Source: Algoriphagus antarcticus (GTDB lineage: Bacteria; Bacteroidota; Bacteroidia; Cytophagales; Cyclobacteriaceae). Taken from it: a DNA stretch of 64,000 bases. The position numbers were made by a program, and so were the translations under genes. The notes beneath the pieces are model-generated. The model did not search any database. It was not told the DNA's origin and was given only the letters and a program-made list of their open reading frames with translations. The DNA lies in contig NZ_MSSW01000003.1 in the NCBI RefSeq assembly GCF_002150685.1, positions 62,001-126,000 of the forward strand, read 5' to 3'. This document shows positions 8,873 through 18,120 of the stretch, piece after piece; position 1 is the first letter of the stretch, and the number at the start of each line of letters is the position of its first letter.

Positions 8873-9834
8873 TGGGACAAAATAAAGGTTCTGGCTTTTT
8901 CTAAAAGTTTTTTCTTCTCATCTAAGGAAAGTGACAAGGGAAGTTGTGCTATGCCTATGAGTCTTCTCATGATCTCCATACCTCGGTATGCATTCACCAA
9001 GTTTTCAGCATAGCTATGCTCATAACTTTTTAAAAAATCCTCCTGAAAACTGGCATCCATTCTAGCCAAATCAAAATGTGCGAAAAGAACCCCAAGATCA
9101 AATTCGCTGTCGCCCATATACGCAAACTCAGTGTCGATGATTTTGACTCCGTTCTCAGTTTTGAGCCAGGAAGCTGGGTAGAAATCCCCATGCAATAAAG
9201 TGGTGCCGTGCGATAAATACCGCTTTCCAAGAGTTTCTAAGGCAGATTTCAACTCAGTGTCTTTTTTATACTTCAAACTGATCACCTGTAAACCCGGCTG
9301 AATAGTATCTAAATCAAATCCATTTTCCTCCATAAAAGGAAAGTGAAAAAGGTGCTCATGGTTTAGCTTTCTCATTTCCAGATTATCGGGAAAATTGCTC
9401 ACTTCCAGTTCATGCAAAGCATTCAAATACTTGCTGATAGAATGAAAATCTTTCGTTTTCCAGGTATAGCCTTGAGCATAAATGTCATTGAAGTCCATTC
9501 CATCTCCCAGATCTTCAATGAGTAGTATGTGATGTTCGGCATTGTAGAGAATGACTTTTGGGCTGTAGCCACTGAGTACTTCATCATCCTCTATGAGCTG
9601 GTAGTAGCAAAGTTCAATCTCAATTCTATCTATCGGAGCTGGGATCTGTGGGAATTTCCGAACAAAGGGTTTAGACTGCTTTAGGATAACTGATCTCAAG
9701 TTTGTTTTTATACGCAATACCAGATTCATGTTGCTTTCTCCCGCGGGGGCAGCTGAAAGGAGCTTTTCATTTTCTTTCCAGAGTGGGAGAGAGTGGAGCG
9801 TATGAAGACTGGATTGTTCCTTTAGATCGATCAT
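8869..9834 (-). CDS. APH-fold small-molecule kinase (choline/aminoglycoside/MTR-kinase-like)
   Basis: The 321-residue protein has the aminoglycoside phosphotransferase-like fold: an N-terminal lobe with NMNLVLRIKT and SVILKQSKPF (probable nucleotide-binding Lys), a VLLIEDLGDG-like hinge (ILLIEDLGDGMDF), the catalytic loop LLHGDFYPASWL and the metal-binding IIDTEFAYMGDSEFDLG. The usual Asn four residues after the catalytic HGD is Ser here (HGDFYPAS), as in the HGDLHTGS motif of methylthioribose kinases, so a sugar-type substrate is plausible. It is the first gene of a two-gene operon with the ADP-ribosylglycohydrolase. The exact substrate is unknown. Confidence 0.8.
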   Translation of the reverse strand: MIDLKEQSSLHTLHSLPLWKENEKLLSAAPAGESNMNLVLRIKTNLRSVILKQSKPFVRKFPQIPAPIDRIEIELCYYQLIEDDEVLSGYSPKVILYNAEHHILLIEDLGDGMDFNDIYAQGYTWKTKDFHSISKYLNALHELEVSNFPDNLEMRKLNHEHLFHFPFMEENGFDLDTIQPGLQVISLKYKKDTELKSALETLGKRYLSHGTTLLHGDFYPASWLKTENGVKIIDTEFAYMGDSEFDLGVLFAHFDLARMDASFQEDFLKSYEHSYAENLVNAYRGMEIMRRLIGIAQLPLSLSLDEKKKLLEKARTFILSQ

Positions 9835-10005
9835 TGTACTGGATTTATGTAATAAGTAGCGAAACTATAAATAAGTTTAGTTAGACTGACACGATTTTGT
9901 ATAAGTTGCACACGGATAGGCAAAAGGTCTTTTCAAAGACAAAACAACGTGTAAGGAGTTAATTTCTTAATTTCGAACTGAATTAAACCCTAAAATTTAG
10001 AGACC

Positions 10006-11163
10006 ATGTTTGGACTACCCCGAACCCTTTTCACTGAAGAACACGATCTTTTCAGAGTCAGTGTAAGAGATTTTATCGCACAGGAAATAACCCCATATAA
10101 TTCCCAATGGGAGAAAGATAAGATGGTGTCGCGAGAAAGTTGGCTCAAGCTTGGAGAAAATGGTTTTTTGGGAATACAAGCCCCAGAGCATCTTGGAGGT
10201 AATAATGTGCAGGATTTTCGCTACAACGCCATTTTCATAGAAGAACTTGGCTTGAGTGGATGCTCTGCTCCAGCAATTGGATACCCGCTTCATAATGATA
10301 TCGTGATGCCTTACATTTTGCGCTTTGGAACTGAGCAAGCTTTGGAAAAGTATATTCCTAAGATGATTTCAGGTGAATACATAGGAGCAGTGGCAATGAC
10401 TGAGCCGGGAGCTGGTAGTGATCTGCAGGGTATCCGCACAAGCGCAATAGACCATGGGGATTATTATTTGGTGAATGGCAGTAAGACTTTTATTACAAAT
10501 GGATATCTATCTGATGTAGTGGTGGTCGCGGTGAAAACAGACCCCCAGAAAGGTGCAAAAGGAATCAGCCTGCTTTTACTGGATAATTCCATGGAAGGCT
10601 TTACAAAAGGTCTCCCTTTTGATAAAGTAGGTCTGCATGCACAAGATACCTGCGAGTTGTTTTTTGAAGATGTCAAAGTCACCAAGGAAAATTTGCTGGG
10701 TAAAGAAGGAGAAGGATTCACATACCTGATGACCGAACTGGCGCAGGAGCGTTTGGTGGTGGCGTTGGCAGCGGTAGCATTGGGTGAATACATGCTTCAG
10801 GAGACAATTAAGTATGTGAAAGAGCGAAAGGCTTTTAATCAGGCGATTTCCGAATTCCAGAACACCCGCTTCAAATTGGCAGAGATGTGTGCAGCGCTAG
10901 AGCAGGGAAGGATTTACTGCGATTACCTCGTTCTGCTTCACAATGATGGCAAATTGGATTCTGCCATGGCCTCAGCGGCAAAATACAATATGACTGAGTT
11001 GCAATGTAAAGTAGCTGATGAATGTGTACAGCTGCATGGTGGCTATGGATATATGTGGGATTATGGCGTGGCTAGAGCTTATGCTGATGCCAGGGTGCAG
11101 CGGATCTATGCCGGAACTAATGAGATAATGAAGGAACTGATAGCGAGAAAAATCTTGAAATAG
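10006..11163 (+). CDS. Acyl-CoA dehydrogenase
   Basis: This 385-residue FAD enzyme makes the first double bond of acyl-CoA beta-oxidation. It has the N-terminal helical domain (FTEEHDLFRVSVRDF), the central FAD-binding stretch AVAMTEPGAGSDLQGIRT and FITNGYLSDVVVVAVKT, and the C-terminal HGGYGYMWDYGVARAYADARVQRIYAGTNEIMKE helices. The usual MCAD catalytic Glu in YEGT is Ala here (YAGT). A Glu in AQERLVVA (about residue 248) sits where isovaleryl- and long-chain dehydrogenases keep their catalytic base, so the enzyme should be active with that geometry. It precedes the acyl-CoA ligase by 76 bases. Confidence 0.92.
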   Translation: MFGLPRTLFTEEHDLFRVSVRDFIAQEITPYNSQWEKDKMVSRESWLKLGENGFLGIQAPEHLGGNNVQDFRYNAIFIEELGLSGCSAPAIGYPLHNDIVMPYILRFGTEQALEKYIPKMISGEYIGAVAMTEPGAGSDLQGIRTSAIDHGDYYLVNGSKTFITNGYLSDVVVVAVKTDPQKGAKGISLLLLDNSMEGFTKGLPFDKVGLHAQDTCELFFEDVKVTKENLLGKEGEGFTYLMTELAQERLVVALAAVALGEYMLQETIKYVKERKAFNQAISEFQNTRFKLAEMCAALEQGRIYCDYLVLLHNDGKLDSAMASAAKYNMTELQCKVADECVQLHGGYGYMWDYGVARAYADARVQRIYAGTNEIMKELIARKILK

Positions 11164-11239
11164 TTAAAAATCCTTTTGACCAGAGCCAAGTTTTCGATTA
11201 ATTCAACAAAAATAGATTCACCCAATATTAACTCATACT

Positions 11240-12922
11240 ATGAAGGATTTTTCCTGGTTTAACCATTATCCGCATTCTGTGCCTAAGGAAGTAGATTGTA
11301 CAGCCTATTCCAGTATCGCAGAGCTTTTTGATGAAAGTGTAAGGAAGTTCGGAGATTCTGTGGCTTATGAATGCATGGGCAAAACAATGTCCTTCAATGA
11401 GTTAAATAAGCTCAGTGAGGATTTTGCTTCGTATCTTACTCAGGTTTTACGACTGAAAAAAGACACCAGAGTAGCTATTCAGATGCCAAATACCCTTCAG
11501 TATCCAGTGGCGATGTTTGGTGCGCTTCGAGCTGGTATGATCGTGGTGAATACCAATCCCCTTTACACTTCCTCAGAAATGAAGCATCAATTCCATGACT
11601 CTGGAGCTGAATTGATCATCATCATGGCCAATTTTGCCACTAATCTGGAGAAAATTCTGCCCGAGATTCCAGCCAAGCATGTCATAGTAACTGAGATAGG
11701 TGATATGCTGGGAGGCTTCAAAGGAACGATAGTCAATCTGGTAGTGAAGTACGTCAAGAAGATGGTGCCAGCTTACTCTATCCCTAAGGCTGTTTCTTTC
11801 AAATCAGCATTGGCACAAGGTGCAAATCATAAATTTAAGCCAGTAGAACTTGCTCTGCAGGATACTGCTTTTCTTCAATACACAGGCGGTACCACTGGTG
11901 TGTCCAAAGGAGCCGAATTGTCGCATGGAAATATTGTAGCAAACATGCAGCAGATTTCTGCCTGGATGAAGCCGAAGTTGAAGGAGCAGGAGGAAATTGT
12001 CGTGACAGCGCTTCCGTTATATCATATTTTTGCCCTGACGGTAAATTGCCTTGCCATGCTCAAAATCGGTGCACATAATCTTTTGATTACCAATCCTAGA
12101 GACATGCCTGCTTTTATCAAAGAACTTTCAAAAAAGAAGTTTACAGTCTTTACAGGCGTCAATACTTTATTTAATGGATTGCTTAACCAAGAAGACTTCA
12201 GGTCTCTTGATTTCAGTAGTTTGAAAATAGCTGTAGGAGGAGGAATGGCGGTGCAAAAAGCAACTGCTGAAAAGTGGCTAGCCTTGACAGGAACTCCGGT
12301 GGCAGAAGGCTACGGGCTAACAGAAACCTCCCCGGTAGCTTCCTGCAATCCCATCGACGGAACAGAGAGGAATGGCACGATCGGCCTTCCCCTTCCCAAT
12401 ACTGAAATGATGGTCATAGACGAGGAAGGCAATATCCTTCCGGTGGGTGAGCGTGGTGAGATATGCATCAAAGGGCCACAGGTGATGAAGGGCTACTGGC
12501 ACAAACCGAAAGATACTGCCGAGGTAATGATGGGAGAATGGTTCAAATCAGGCGACATCGGAGTCATGGACAAAGACGGTTTTACCAAGATTGTGGATAG
12601 GAAAAAGGAGATGATTCTGGTTTCCGGTTTCAATGTATATCCAAATGAAGTCGAGAACGTGATCGCTTCCTATCCGGGAGTTTTGGAAGTCGGCGTGATC
12701 GGTATTCCAGATGATAGATCCACCGAGCGGGTTGTCGCTTATGTGGTGGGAAAAGACAAGTCAATCACCAAGGAGCAAATCATAGCACATTGCCATGAAT
12801 CCCTCACGAATTACAAATGTCCGAAAGAGGTTCATTTCACAGATGAACTACCGAAGTCAAATGTAGGCAAGATCCTGAGAAGAATGATCAAGGAAGCACA
12901 TATGGAGAAGATAGGGAAATAG
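11240..12922 (+). CDS. fadD: Long-chain fatty-acid-CoA ligase
   Basis: The 560-residue ANL-superfamily enzyme activates fatty acids with ATP and CoA. Visible motifs are the P-loop-like YTGGTTGVSKGAELSHGN (about residues 214-231), the adenine-binding EGYGLTETSP, the hinge GEWFKSGDIGVMDKDGF...DRKKEMILVSGFNVYP, and the catalytic-lysine region LPKSNVGKILRRMIKE near the C-terminus. The product would be the substrate of the upstream acyl-CoA dehydrogenase, forming a small fatty-acid degradation unit. It ends just before a strong terminator, which separates it from the CRISPR-Cas locus. Confidence 0.95.
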   Translation: MKDFSWFNHYPHSVPKEVDCTAYSSIAELFDESVRKFGDSVAYECMGKTMSFNELNKLSEDFASYLTQVLRLKKDTRVAIQMPNTLQYPVAMFGALRAGMIVVNTNPLYTSSEMKHQFHDSGAELIIIMANFATNLEKILPEIPAKHVIVTEIGDMLGGFKGTIVNLVVKYVKKMVPAYSIPKAVSFKSALAQGANHKFKPVELALQDTAFLQYTGGTTGVSKGAELSHGNIVANMQQISAWMKPKLKEQEEIVVTALPLYHIFALTVNCLAMLKIGAHNLLITNPRDMPAFIKELSKKKFTVFTGVNTLFNGLLNQEDFRSLDFSSLKIAVGGGMAVQKATAEKWLALTGTPVAEGYGLTETSPVASCNPIDGTERNGTIGLPLPNTEMMVIDEEGNILPVGERGEICIKGPQVMKGYWHKPKDTAEVMMGEWFKSGDIGVMDKDGFTKIVDRKKEMILVSGFNVYPNEVENVIASYPGVLEVGVIGIPDDRSTERVVAYVVGKDKSITKEQIIAHCHESLTNYKCPKEVHFTDELPKSNVGKILRRMIKEAHMEKIGK

Positions 12923-13020
12923 TGGTCAGATGGCAGTTATTGCAGAGAGCAATTGGCAGTCACAGGGTGAGGTGAGGAACTGAACGCTGACTATATTTAT
13001 CAATCACCTAGATTTTTAAA

Positions 13021-13051
13021 AAAAATACCCTGTATAGGGTATTTTTTTTCG
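13021..13051 (+). terminator. Terminator after fadD
   Basis: AATACCCT / AGGGTATT forms a perfect 8-bp stem with a GTAT loop (13024-13043), followed by TTTTTTTTC. It insulates cas9 from fadD transcription; the A-tract before the stem gives it some strength on the other strand as well. Confidence 0.9.
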
Positions 13052-13087
13052 GCATGCTTACAGTATTTTGTGCAGCGAAGCAAAGAC

Positions 13088-13172
13088 AAAAAAATGCCCC
13101 GCAGAAAGGCGAGGCGCTTAATGTTTTCACAACGGAATAATCCTTATTGTGAATTGCTTTCAAAATGTTCTG
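13088..13172 (-). ncRNA. tracrRNA of the type II-C CRISPR system
   Basis: On the minus strand just upstream of cas9, 22 bases (13147-13168) are identical to one half of the CRISPR repeat. Transcribed leftward, they give an anti-repeat, ACATTTTGAAAGCAATTCACAA, which can pair with crRNA starting GTTGTGAATTGC. Next come a small GGA-TTAT-TCC hairpin, TTGTGAAAACATTAAG, and a terminator stem GCCTCGC / GCGGGGC (13096-13115, loop of six) ending in seven T residues. TTCACAA and TTGTGAA also form a competing inverted repeat. A weak Bacteroidota-like -7 box (TATATTTC, 13179-13172) suggests a start near 13165; the 5' end is not certain. The gene is divergent from cas9. Confidence 0.88.
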
Positions 13173-13206
13173 AAATATAGGCTTAAACTTTAATTTTTAA
13201 AACAAT

Positions 13207-16200
13207 ATGAAAAATATTCTTGGCCTTGATTTAGGCACGACTTCAATTGGCTTTGCTCATGTGATTGAAAGTGAAGACTCTTTAAAATCAATAATTAAAC
13301 AAATAGGAGTTAGGGTTAATCCGCTTACAACGGATGAGCAAACGAATTTCGAAAAAGGTAAGCCAATAACAATAAATGCGGATCGTACACTGAAACGCGG
13401 AGCTAGAAGAAATTTGGATCGATATCAAGATAGAAGAGCTAATCTGATTCATGCTTTATTCAAAGCCAATATCATTACAAGAGAAACAAAACTGGCGGAG
13501 GATGGTAAAAGTACTACCCATTCGACTTGGAGATTGAGATCTCAATCTGCTACAGAGAAAATTGAAAAGGATGATTTGGCAAGAGTACTTTTGGCGATCA
13601 ATAAAAAGAGAGGCTACAAAAGCAGTCGTAAAGCTAAAAATGAAGACGAGGGGCAAGCGATTGATGGAATGGAAGTGGCTAAAAGACTTTATGAGGAAAA
13701 GCTTACACCCGGTCAATTTGCTTATAAGATGCTGCAAGAAGGCAAAAAGCATATCCCGGATTTTTATCGTTCAGATTTACAAGAAGAATTGGATAAGGTA
13801 TGGGCTTTCCAAAAGAAGTATTATCCGGGGATTTTAACCGACGAATTCAAGAAAGAATTGGAAGGAAAAGGGCTGAGGGCTACTTCAGCTATTTTTTGGG
13901 TTAAATACCAATTTAATACAGCTGAAAATAAAGGAACTAGAGAGGAGAAGAAAGTTCAAGCCTATAAGTGGCGAAGCGAAGCTTTTTCTCAACAATTAGA
14001 AAAAGAGGAAGTGGCTTATGTAATAACAGAGATCAATAACAACCTCAATAATTCTAGCGGATATCTAGGTGCAATTTCAGATAGAAGCAAAGAGCTTTAT
14101 TTCAACAAAGAGACTGTTGGACAATATCTGTTCAAGCAATTGCTCAAAAACCCGCATACACAGCTGAAAAATCAAGTTTTTTACCGTCAAGATTATTTGG
14201 ATGAGTTTGAAGTAATATGGAGCGAACAAAAAAATCATCATCCAGAATTGACCGATGAGCTAAAAATAGAAATTCGAGACATTGTAATTTTTTACCAGCG
14301 AAAGCTGAAGTCCCAAAAAGGATTGGTTAGTTTCTGTGAGTTTGAAAGTAAAGAAATTGAAATAGAAACTGGTAAAAAGAAAACAATTGGGCTTAAAGTA
14401 GTACCAAAGTCTTCGCCATTGTTTCAAGAATTTAAGATTTGGCAGGTGCTTCAGAATGTTCTAATCAAGAAAAAAGGGAGTAAAAAGCGAAAGACAAAAA
14501 ATGAGCAACAAGGCAGTCTATTTGAAGAAGCGAAGGAAATATTTGCATTCGATTTAGAAGCAAAAAAGCATCTCTTTGAGGAATTGAACTTAAAGGGGAA
14601 TTTGTCTGCCAAGACGGTACTTGAATTATTGGGATACAAAAATCAAGATTGGGAAATTAATTATTCGGTTTTGGAAGGTAATCGAACTAATAAAGCTTTG
14701 TATGAAGCCTACCTGAAAATACTCGATATCGAAGGATATGATGTCAAGGATTTATTGCAAGTAAAATCAAATAAAGACGAAGTTGAGTTGGATGATATGC
14801 AGATCGCTGCATCTGAGATTCAAAATATGATCAAACAGATTTTCGAAACCTTAAAAATCGATACAGCAATCTTGGACTTTGATCCTGAGCTAGATGGTAA
14901 AGCATTTGAACAGCAACTATCTTATCAACTTTGGCATCTTCTGTATTCTTATGAGGGAGATGAATCGGCTAGCGGAAATGAAAAGTTATACGAGTTGTTA
15001 GAAAAGAAATTCGGATTTAAAAGGGCCCATAGCCAAGTATTGGCTAATGTGTCTTTGTCTGATGATTACGGGAACTTGAGTAGTAAAGCTATTCGAAAGA
15101 TATATCCTTTCATCCAAGAGAATGATTATAGTACTGCTTGTGAATTAGCAGGATACCGGCATTCTGCATCTTCATTGACAAAAGAAGAGATTGCTAATCG
15201 TCCTCACAAGGACAAATTAGAAATACTTAAAAAGAATAGCCTTCGTAACCCTGTAGTTGAAAAAATCCTAAATCAAGTGGTCAATGTGGTAAATGCATTG
15301 ATCGAGAAGAATAGCAAAAGGAATGAAAATGGGAATATTGTTGAGTATTTCAAATTCGACGAAATACGGATTGAACTTGCTCGTGACTTGAAGAAAAATG
15401 CTAAAGAGCGCGCCGAGATGACTTCGAGCATCAATGCGGCAAAAACCAATCATGATAAAATATTCAAACTCTTACAAAATGAATTCGGAGTAAAAAACCC
15501 TAGTCGAAATGACATCATCAGGTATCGCTTATATGAGGAGTTAAAGAGCAATGGATATAAGGACTTATATACCGACACGTACATCCCCAGGGAAATACTA
15601 TTTAGTAAACAAATTGATATTGAACACATTATTCCACAATCAAAATTATTCGACGATAGCTTTTCTAATAAGACAGTTGTGTTTCGAAAGGATAATCTTG
15701 ATAAAGGGAATAAAACTGCTTACGACTACTTGGAAAGCAAATTTGGAGAAAAAGGTCTTGAAGATTTTGAATCCAGAATATCAAGTCTTTTTGATTTGAA
15801 CAAAAGAAATAAGGATGAAGGTATTTCTAGGGCTAAATATCAAAAATTGCTTAAGAAGGACACGGAAATAGGTGATGGATTTATCGAACGCGATTTACGG
15901 GATAGTCAGTATATCGCTAAAAAAGCAAAGAACATGCTTTATGAGATTAGTCGTTCTGTATTGACCACCACAGGTAGTGTAACTAATAAGCTACGTGAGG
16001 ATTGGGACTTGATTAATATTATGCAAGAATTGAATTTTGAAAAGTTCAAAAAGCTTGGATTGACTGAAATGGTCGAGAAGAAGGATGGAACTTTCAAAGA
16101 ACGTATCAAGGGTTGGAGTAAAAGAAATGATCATCGGCATCACGCAATGGATGCTTTGACAGTTGCCTTTACAAAACACAACCATATTCAATATTTGAAT

Positions 16201-17496
16201 AACCTCAATGCCCGAAAGAACGAATCCAAAAAACTGCATAAAAATATTATTGGGATTGAGTCTAAGGAAACACACATATCAATTGATGACAGGGGAAATA
16301 AAAAGCGAATATTCAATTTGCCAATCCCAAATTTTAGGGAACAAGCAAAAGAACATCTAGAAAATGTGTTAGTGTCACATAAGGCCAAAAATAAGGTCGT
16401 TACCAAAAATAAGAATAGAACAAAAACAGACAAAGGAGAAAAAGTTAAAGTTGAACTCACACCTAGGGGGCAATTGCATAAAGAAACGGTTTATGGGAAG
16501 TATCAATACTACACTGGCAAAGTGGAAAAAGTTGGGGCAAAGTTTGATTTGGCGATAATTGGAAGAGTCGCCAATCCAACACATAAGCAAGCTCTTTTGC
16601 AAAGACTTTCCGAAAACGGGAACGATTCATTGAAAGCATTTAGTGGGAAGAATTCACCAAGCAAAAAGCCTATCTACCTAAATACTGAAAAAACAGAAAT
16701 ACTTCCTGAAAAAATAAAGTTGGTTTGGCTAGAAGAGGATTTTTCTATCCGTAAGGATGTAACCCCTGAGAACTTCAAGGATGAAAAATCAATTGAGAAA
16801 GTAATAGACATTGGCACTAAAAGAATTCTATTAAGTCGTTTGTTAGAATTTGGAGGCGATTCTAAAAAAGCTTTTTCTGACTTAGACAAAAATCCAATTT
16901 GGCTGAACAAGGATAAAGGGATTTCCATTCGGAGGATTGCCATAAGCGGCGTCAAAAATGCAGAACCTTTACACTATAAAAAGGATCATTTTGGAAATAA
17001 TATCTTAGATAAGAAAGGAAGTCAGGTACCAGTTGATTTTGTGAGCACTGGAAATAACCATCATGTAGCTATATACAAGGATGGGGATGGAGTCCTTCAG
17101 GAGAAGGTTGTTTCCTTTTTCGAAGCACTAGAAAGGGTGAATCAAAGGTTGCCAGTTATTGATAGAGTGTTCAATGATCACATGGGTTGGCAGTTTTTAT
17201 TTACGATGAAGCAAAATGAATGCTTCGTATTTCCGAATGCAAATACTTGCTTTGACCCAAATGAAGTTGATCTATTAGAACCCCAAAATGTTAAAGTCAT
17301 TAGTCCCAATTTGTTTAGGGTGCAAAAATTCACTTTAAAGGATTATTTTTTTAGACATCACCTTGAAACTAATGTTGAAGATAATTCAAAATTGAAAGGC
17401 GCTACTTGGAAGCGTGAAGGACTATCTGGAATAAATGGAATTGTTAAAGTTCGCTTGAACCATTTGGGAGAAATTGTAAAAGTTGGAGAGTATTAA
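13207..17496 (+). CDS. cas9: CRISPR-associated endonuclease Cas9, type II-C
   Basis: The RNA-guided double-strand DNA nuclease has 1429 residues, the usual size of the long Bacteroidota II-C type. RuvC-I is at the N-terminus (ILGLDLGTTSIGFAHV, catalytic D8), followed by an Arg-rich bridge helix (RTLKRGARRNLDRYQDRR). RuvC-II is FDEIRIELARDLKK (E723). The HNH domain has DIEHIIPQSKLF (H807) and KDNLDKGNKT (N830). RuvC-III is RHHAMDALTVAF (H979, D982). All nuclease residues are present, so both DNA strands should be cut. The C-terminal PAM-interacting region contains two similar segments (about 1127-1158 and 1205-1234) with the pattern 'LL.RL.E.G.DS.KAFS'. The ATG follows an AT-rich leader shared with the divergent tracrRNA. 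The PAM cannot be read from the sequence. Confidence 0.97.
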   Translation: MKNILGLDLGTTSIGFAHVIESEDSLKSIIKQIGVRVNPLTTDEQTNFEKGKPITINADRTLKRGARRNLDRYQDRRANLIHALFKANIITRETKLAEDGKSTTHSTWRLRSQSATEKIEKDDLARVLLAINKKRGYKSSRKAKNEDEGQAIDGMEVAKRLYEEKLTPGQFAYKMLQEGKKHIPDFYRSDLQEELDKVWAFQKKYYPGILTDEFKKELEGKGLRATSAIFWVKYQFNTAENKGTREEKKVQAYKWRSEAFSQQLEKEEVAYVITEINNNLNNSSGYLGAISDRSKELYFNKETVGQYLFKQLLKNPHTQLKNQVFYRQDYLDEFEVIWSEQKNHHPELTDELKIEIRDIVIFYQRKLKSQKGLVSFCEFESKEIEIETGKKKTIGLKVVPKSSPLFQEFKIWQVLQNVLIKKKGSKKRKTKNEQQGSLFEEAKEIFAFDLEAKKHLFEELNLKGNLSAKTVLELLGYKNQDWEINYSVLEGNRTNKALYEAYLKILDIEGYDVKDLLQVKSNKDEVELDDMQIAASEIQNMIKQIFETLKIDTAILDFDPELDGKAFEQQLSYQLWHLLYSYEGDESASGNEKLYELLEKKFGFKRAHSQVLANVSLSDDYGNLSSKAIRKIYPFIQENDYSTACELAGYRHSASSLTKEEIANRPHKDKLEILKKNSLRNPVVEKILNQVVNVVNALIEKNSKRNENGNIVEYFKFDEIRIELARDLKKNAKERAEMTSSINAAKTNHDKIFKLLQNEFGVKNPSRNDIIRYRLYEELKSNGYKDLYTDTYIPREILFSKQIDIEHIIPQSKLFDDSFSNKTVVFRKDNLDKGNKTAYDYLESKFGEKGLEDFESRISSLFDLNKRNKDEGISRAKYQKLLKKDTEIGDGFIERDLRDSQYIAKKAKNMLYEISRSVLTTTGSVTNKLREDWDLINIMQELNFEKFKKLGLTEMVEKKDGTFKERIKGWSKRNDHRHHAMDALTVAFTKHNHIQYLNNLNARKNESKKLHKNIIGIESKETHISIDDRGNKKRIFNLPIPNFREQAKEHLENVLVSHKAKNKVVTKNKNRTKTDKGEKVKVELTPRGQLHKETVYGKYQYYTGKVEKVGAKFDLAIIGRVANPTHKQALLQRLSENGNDSLKAFSGKNSPSKKPIYLNTEKTEILPEKIKLVWLEEDFSIRKDVTPENFKDEKSIEKVIDIGTKRILLSRLLEFGGDSKKAFSDLDKNPIWLNKDKGISIRRIAISGVKNAEPLHYKKDHFGNNILDKKGSQVPVDFVSTGNNHHVAIYKDGDGVLQEKVVSFFEALERVNQRLPVIDRVFNDHMGWQFLFTMKQNECFVFPNANTCFDPNEVDLLEPQNVKVISPNLFRVQKFTLKDYFFRHHLETNVEDNSKLKGATWKREGLSGINGIVKVRLNHLGEIVKVGEY

Positions 17497-17512
17497 TTTT
17501 CAGTTATAAAAA

Positions 17513-18112
17513 ATGGAATCAGGCCAATCCTACCATATTTACAATCACGCAAATGGCTCGGAGAATATTTTTCGAGAGGAGGAAAACTATCGATTTTTTC
17601 TTCAACAATACGATAAGTATTTGGGTGGTGTAGTTGATACTTATGCCTATTGCTTGATTCCTAATCATTTTCACTTGTTGGTGGGAGTCAAGGATTCGTT
17701 AGACCTGCCAGGTTTTCAAAACCTGGCAGGTCTGGATAAATCAATTGCCAAAGCTTCAGAATTTCCCATAACAAAAGCATTCAGCAATTTTTTCAACAGT
17801 TATACCAAAGCGTTCAATAAAAGATACCAAAGAAAAGGAAGCCTATTCATTAAAAACTTTAAGCGAAAACCAATTTTAACAGAAAGCCAATGGCAGGATA
17901 CGTTTTTATATATCCATTTGAATCCAATTAAACATGATTTTGCGAAGGAGTTGAAAGATTGGAAATGGTCGAGTTGGAAGGCTTATCAGACAATGGAAAA
18001 AAGGTCTTTACTGAATAGAGATTTTTACTTTAACTTCTTTGACGGTTTGGATCATCAAAACGAGATGATAGAATTGAAGAAAGAAAGCCTAATCAATAAG
18101 AATTTTGAATAG
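17513..18112 (+). CDS. REP-associated tyrosine transposase (RAYT, IS200-like Y1 family)
   Basis: The 199-residue protein has the Y1_Tnp layout: SYHIYNHANGSENIF at the start, the HUH metal-binding motif CLIPNHFHLLV, a KRYQRKGSLFIKNFKRKPI segment, and the C-terminal YIHLNPIKHDFAKELKDWKWSSWKAY stretch with the probable nucleophilic Tyr. RAYTs act on single-stranded REP hairpins. It starts 16 bases after the cas9 stop and lies between cas9 and cas1, which is not part of the normal II-C operon. A REP palindrome lies inside its own coding sequence (17701-17733), read in frame as roughly DLPGFQNLAGL, and a second one follows the stop. It keeps the same strand and may serve as a passenger of the cas transcript. 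Confidence 0.9.
   Translation: MESGQSYHIYNHANGSENIFREEENYRFFLQQYDKYLGGVVDTYAYCLIPNHFHLLVGVKDSLDLPGFQNLAGLDKSIAKASEFPITKAFSNFFNSYTKAFNKRYQRKGSLFIKNFKRKPILTESQWQDTFLYIHLNPIKHDFAKELKDWKWSSWKAYQTMEKRSLLNRDFYFNFFDGLDHQNEMIELKKESLINKNFE
17701..17733. repeat. REP palindrome inside the RAYT coding sequence
   Basis: AGACCTGCCAGGTTTT and its mirror AAAACCTGGCAGGTCT meet at a single central base, giving a 33-bp palindrome. Its length is divisible by three and it keeps the reading frame open. It differs from the downstream copy only by CCAGG versus CCGGG in each arm, a compensated pair change. Confidence 0.9.
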
Positions 18113-18120
18113 AAACTGCG

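Noticed and set aside
13021..13051. Hairpin after fadD as part of the tracrRNA
   Set aside because: It faces the plus strand with its T-run and lies beyond the tracrRNA terminator, so it belongs to fadD.
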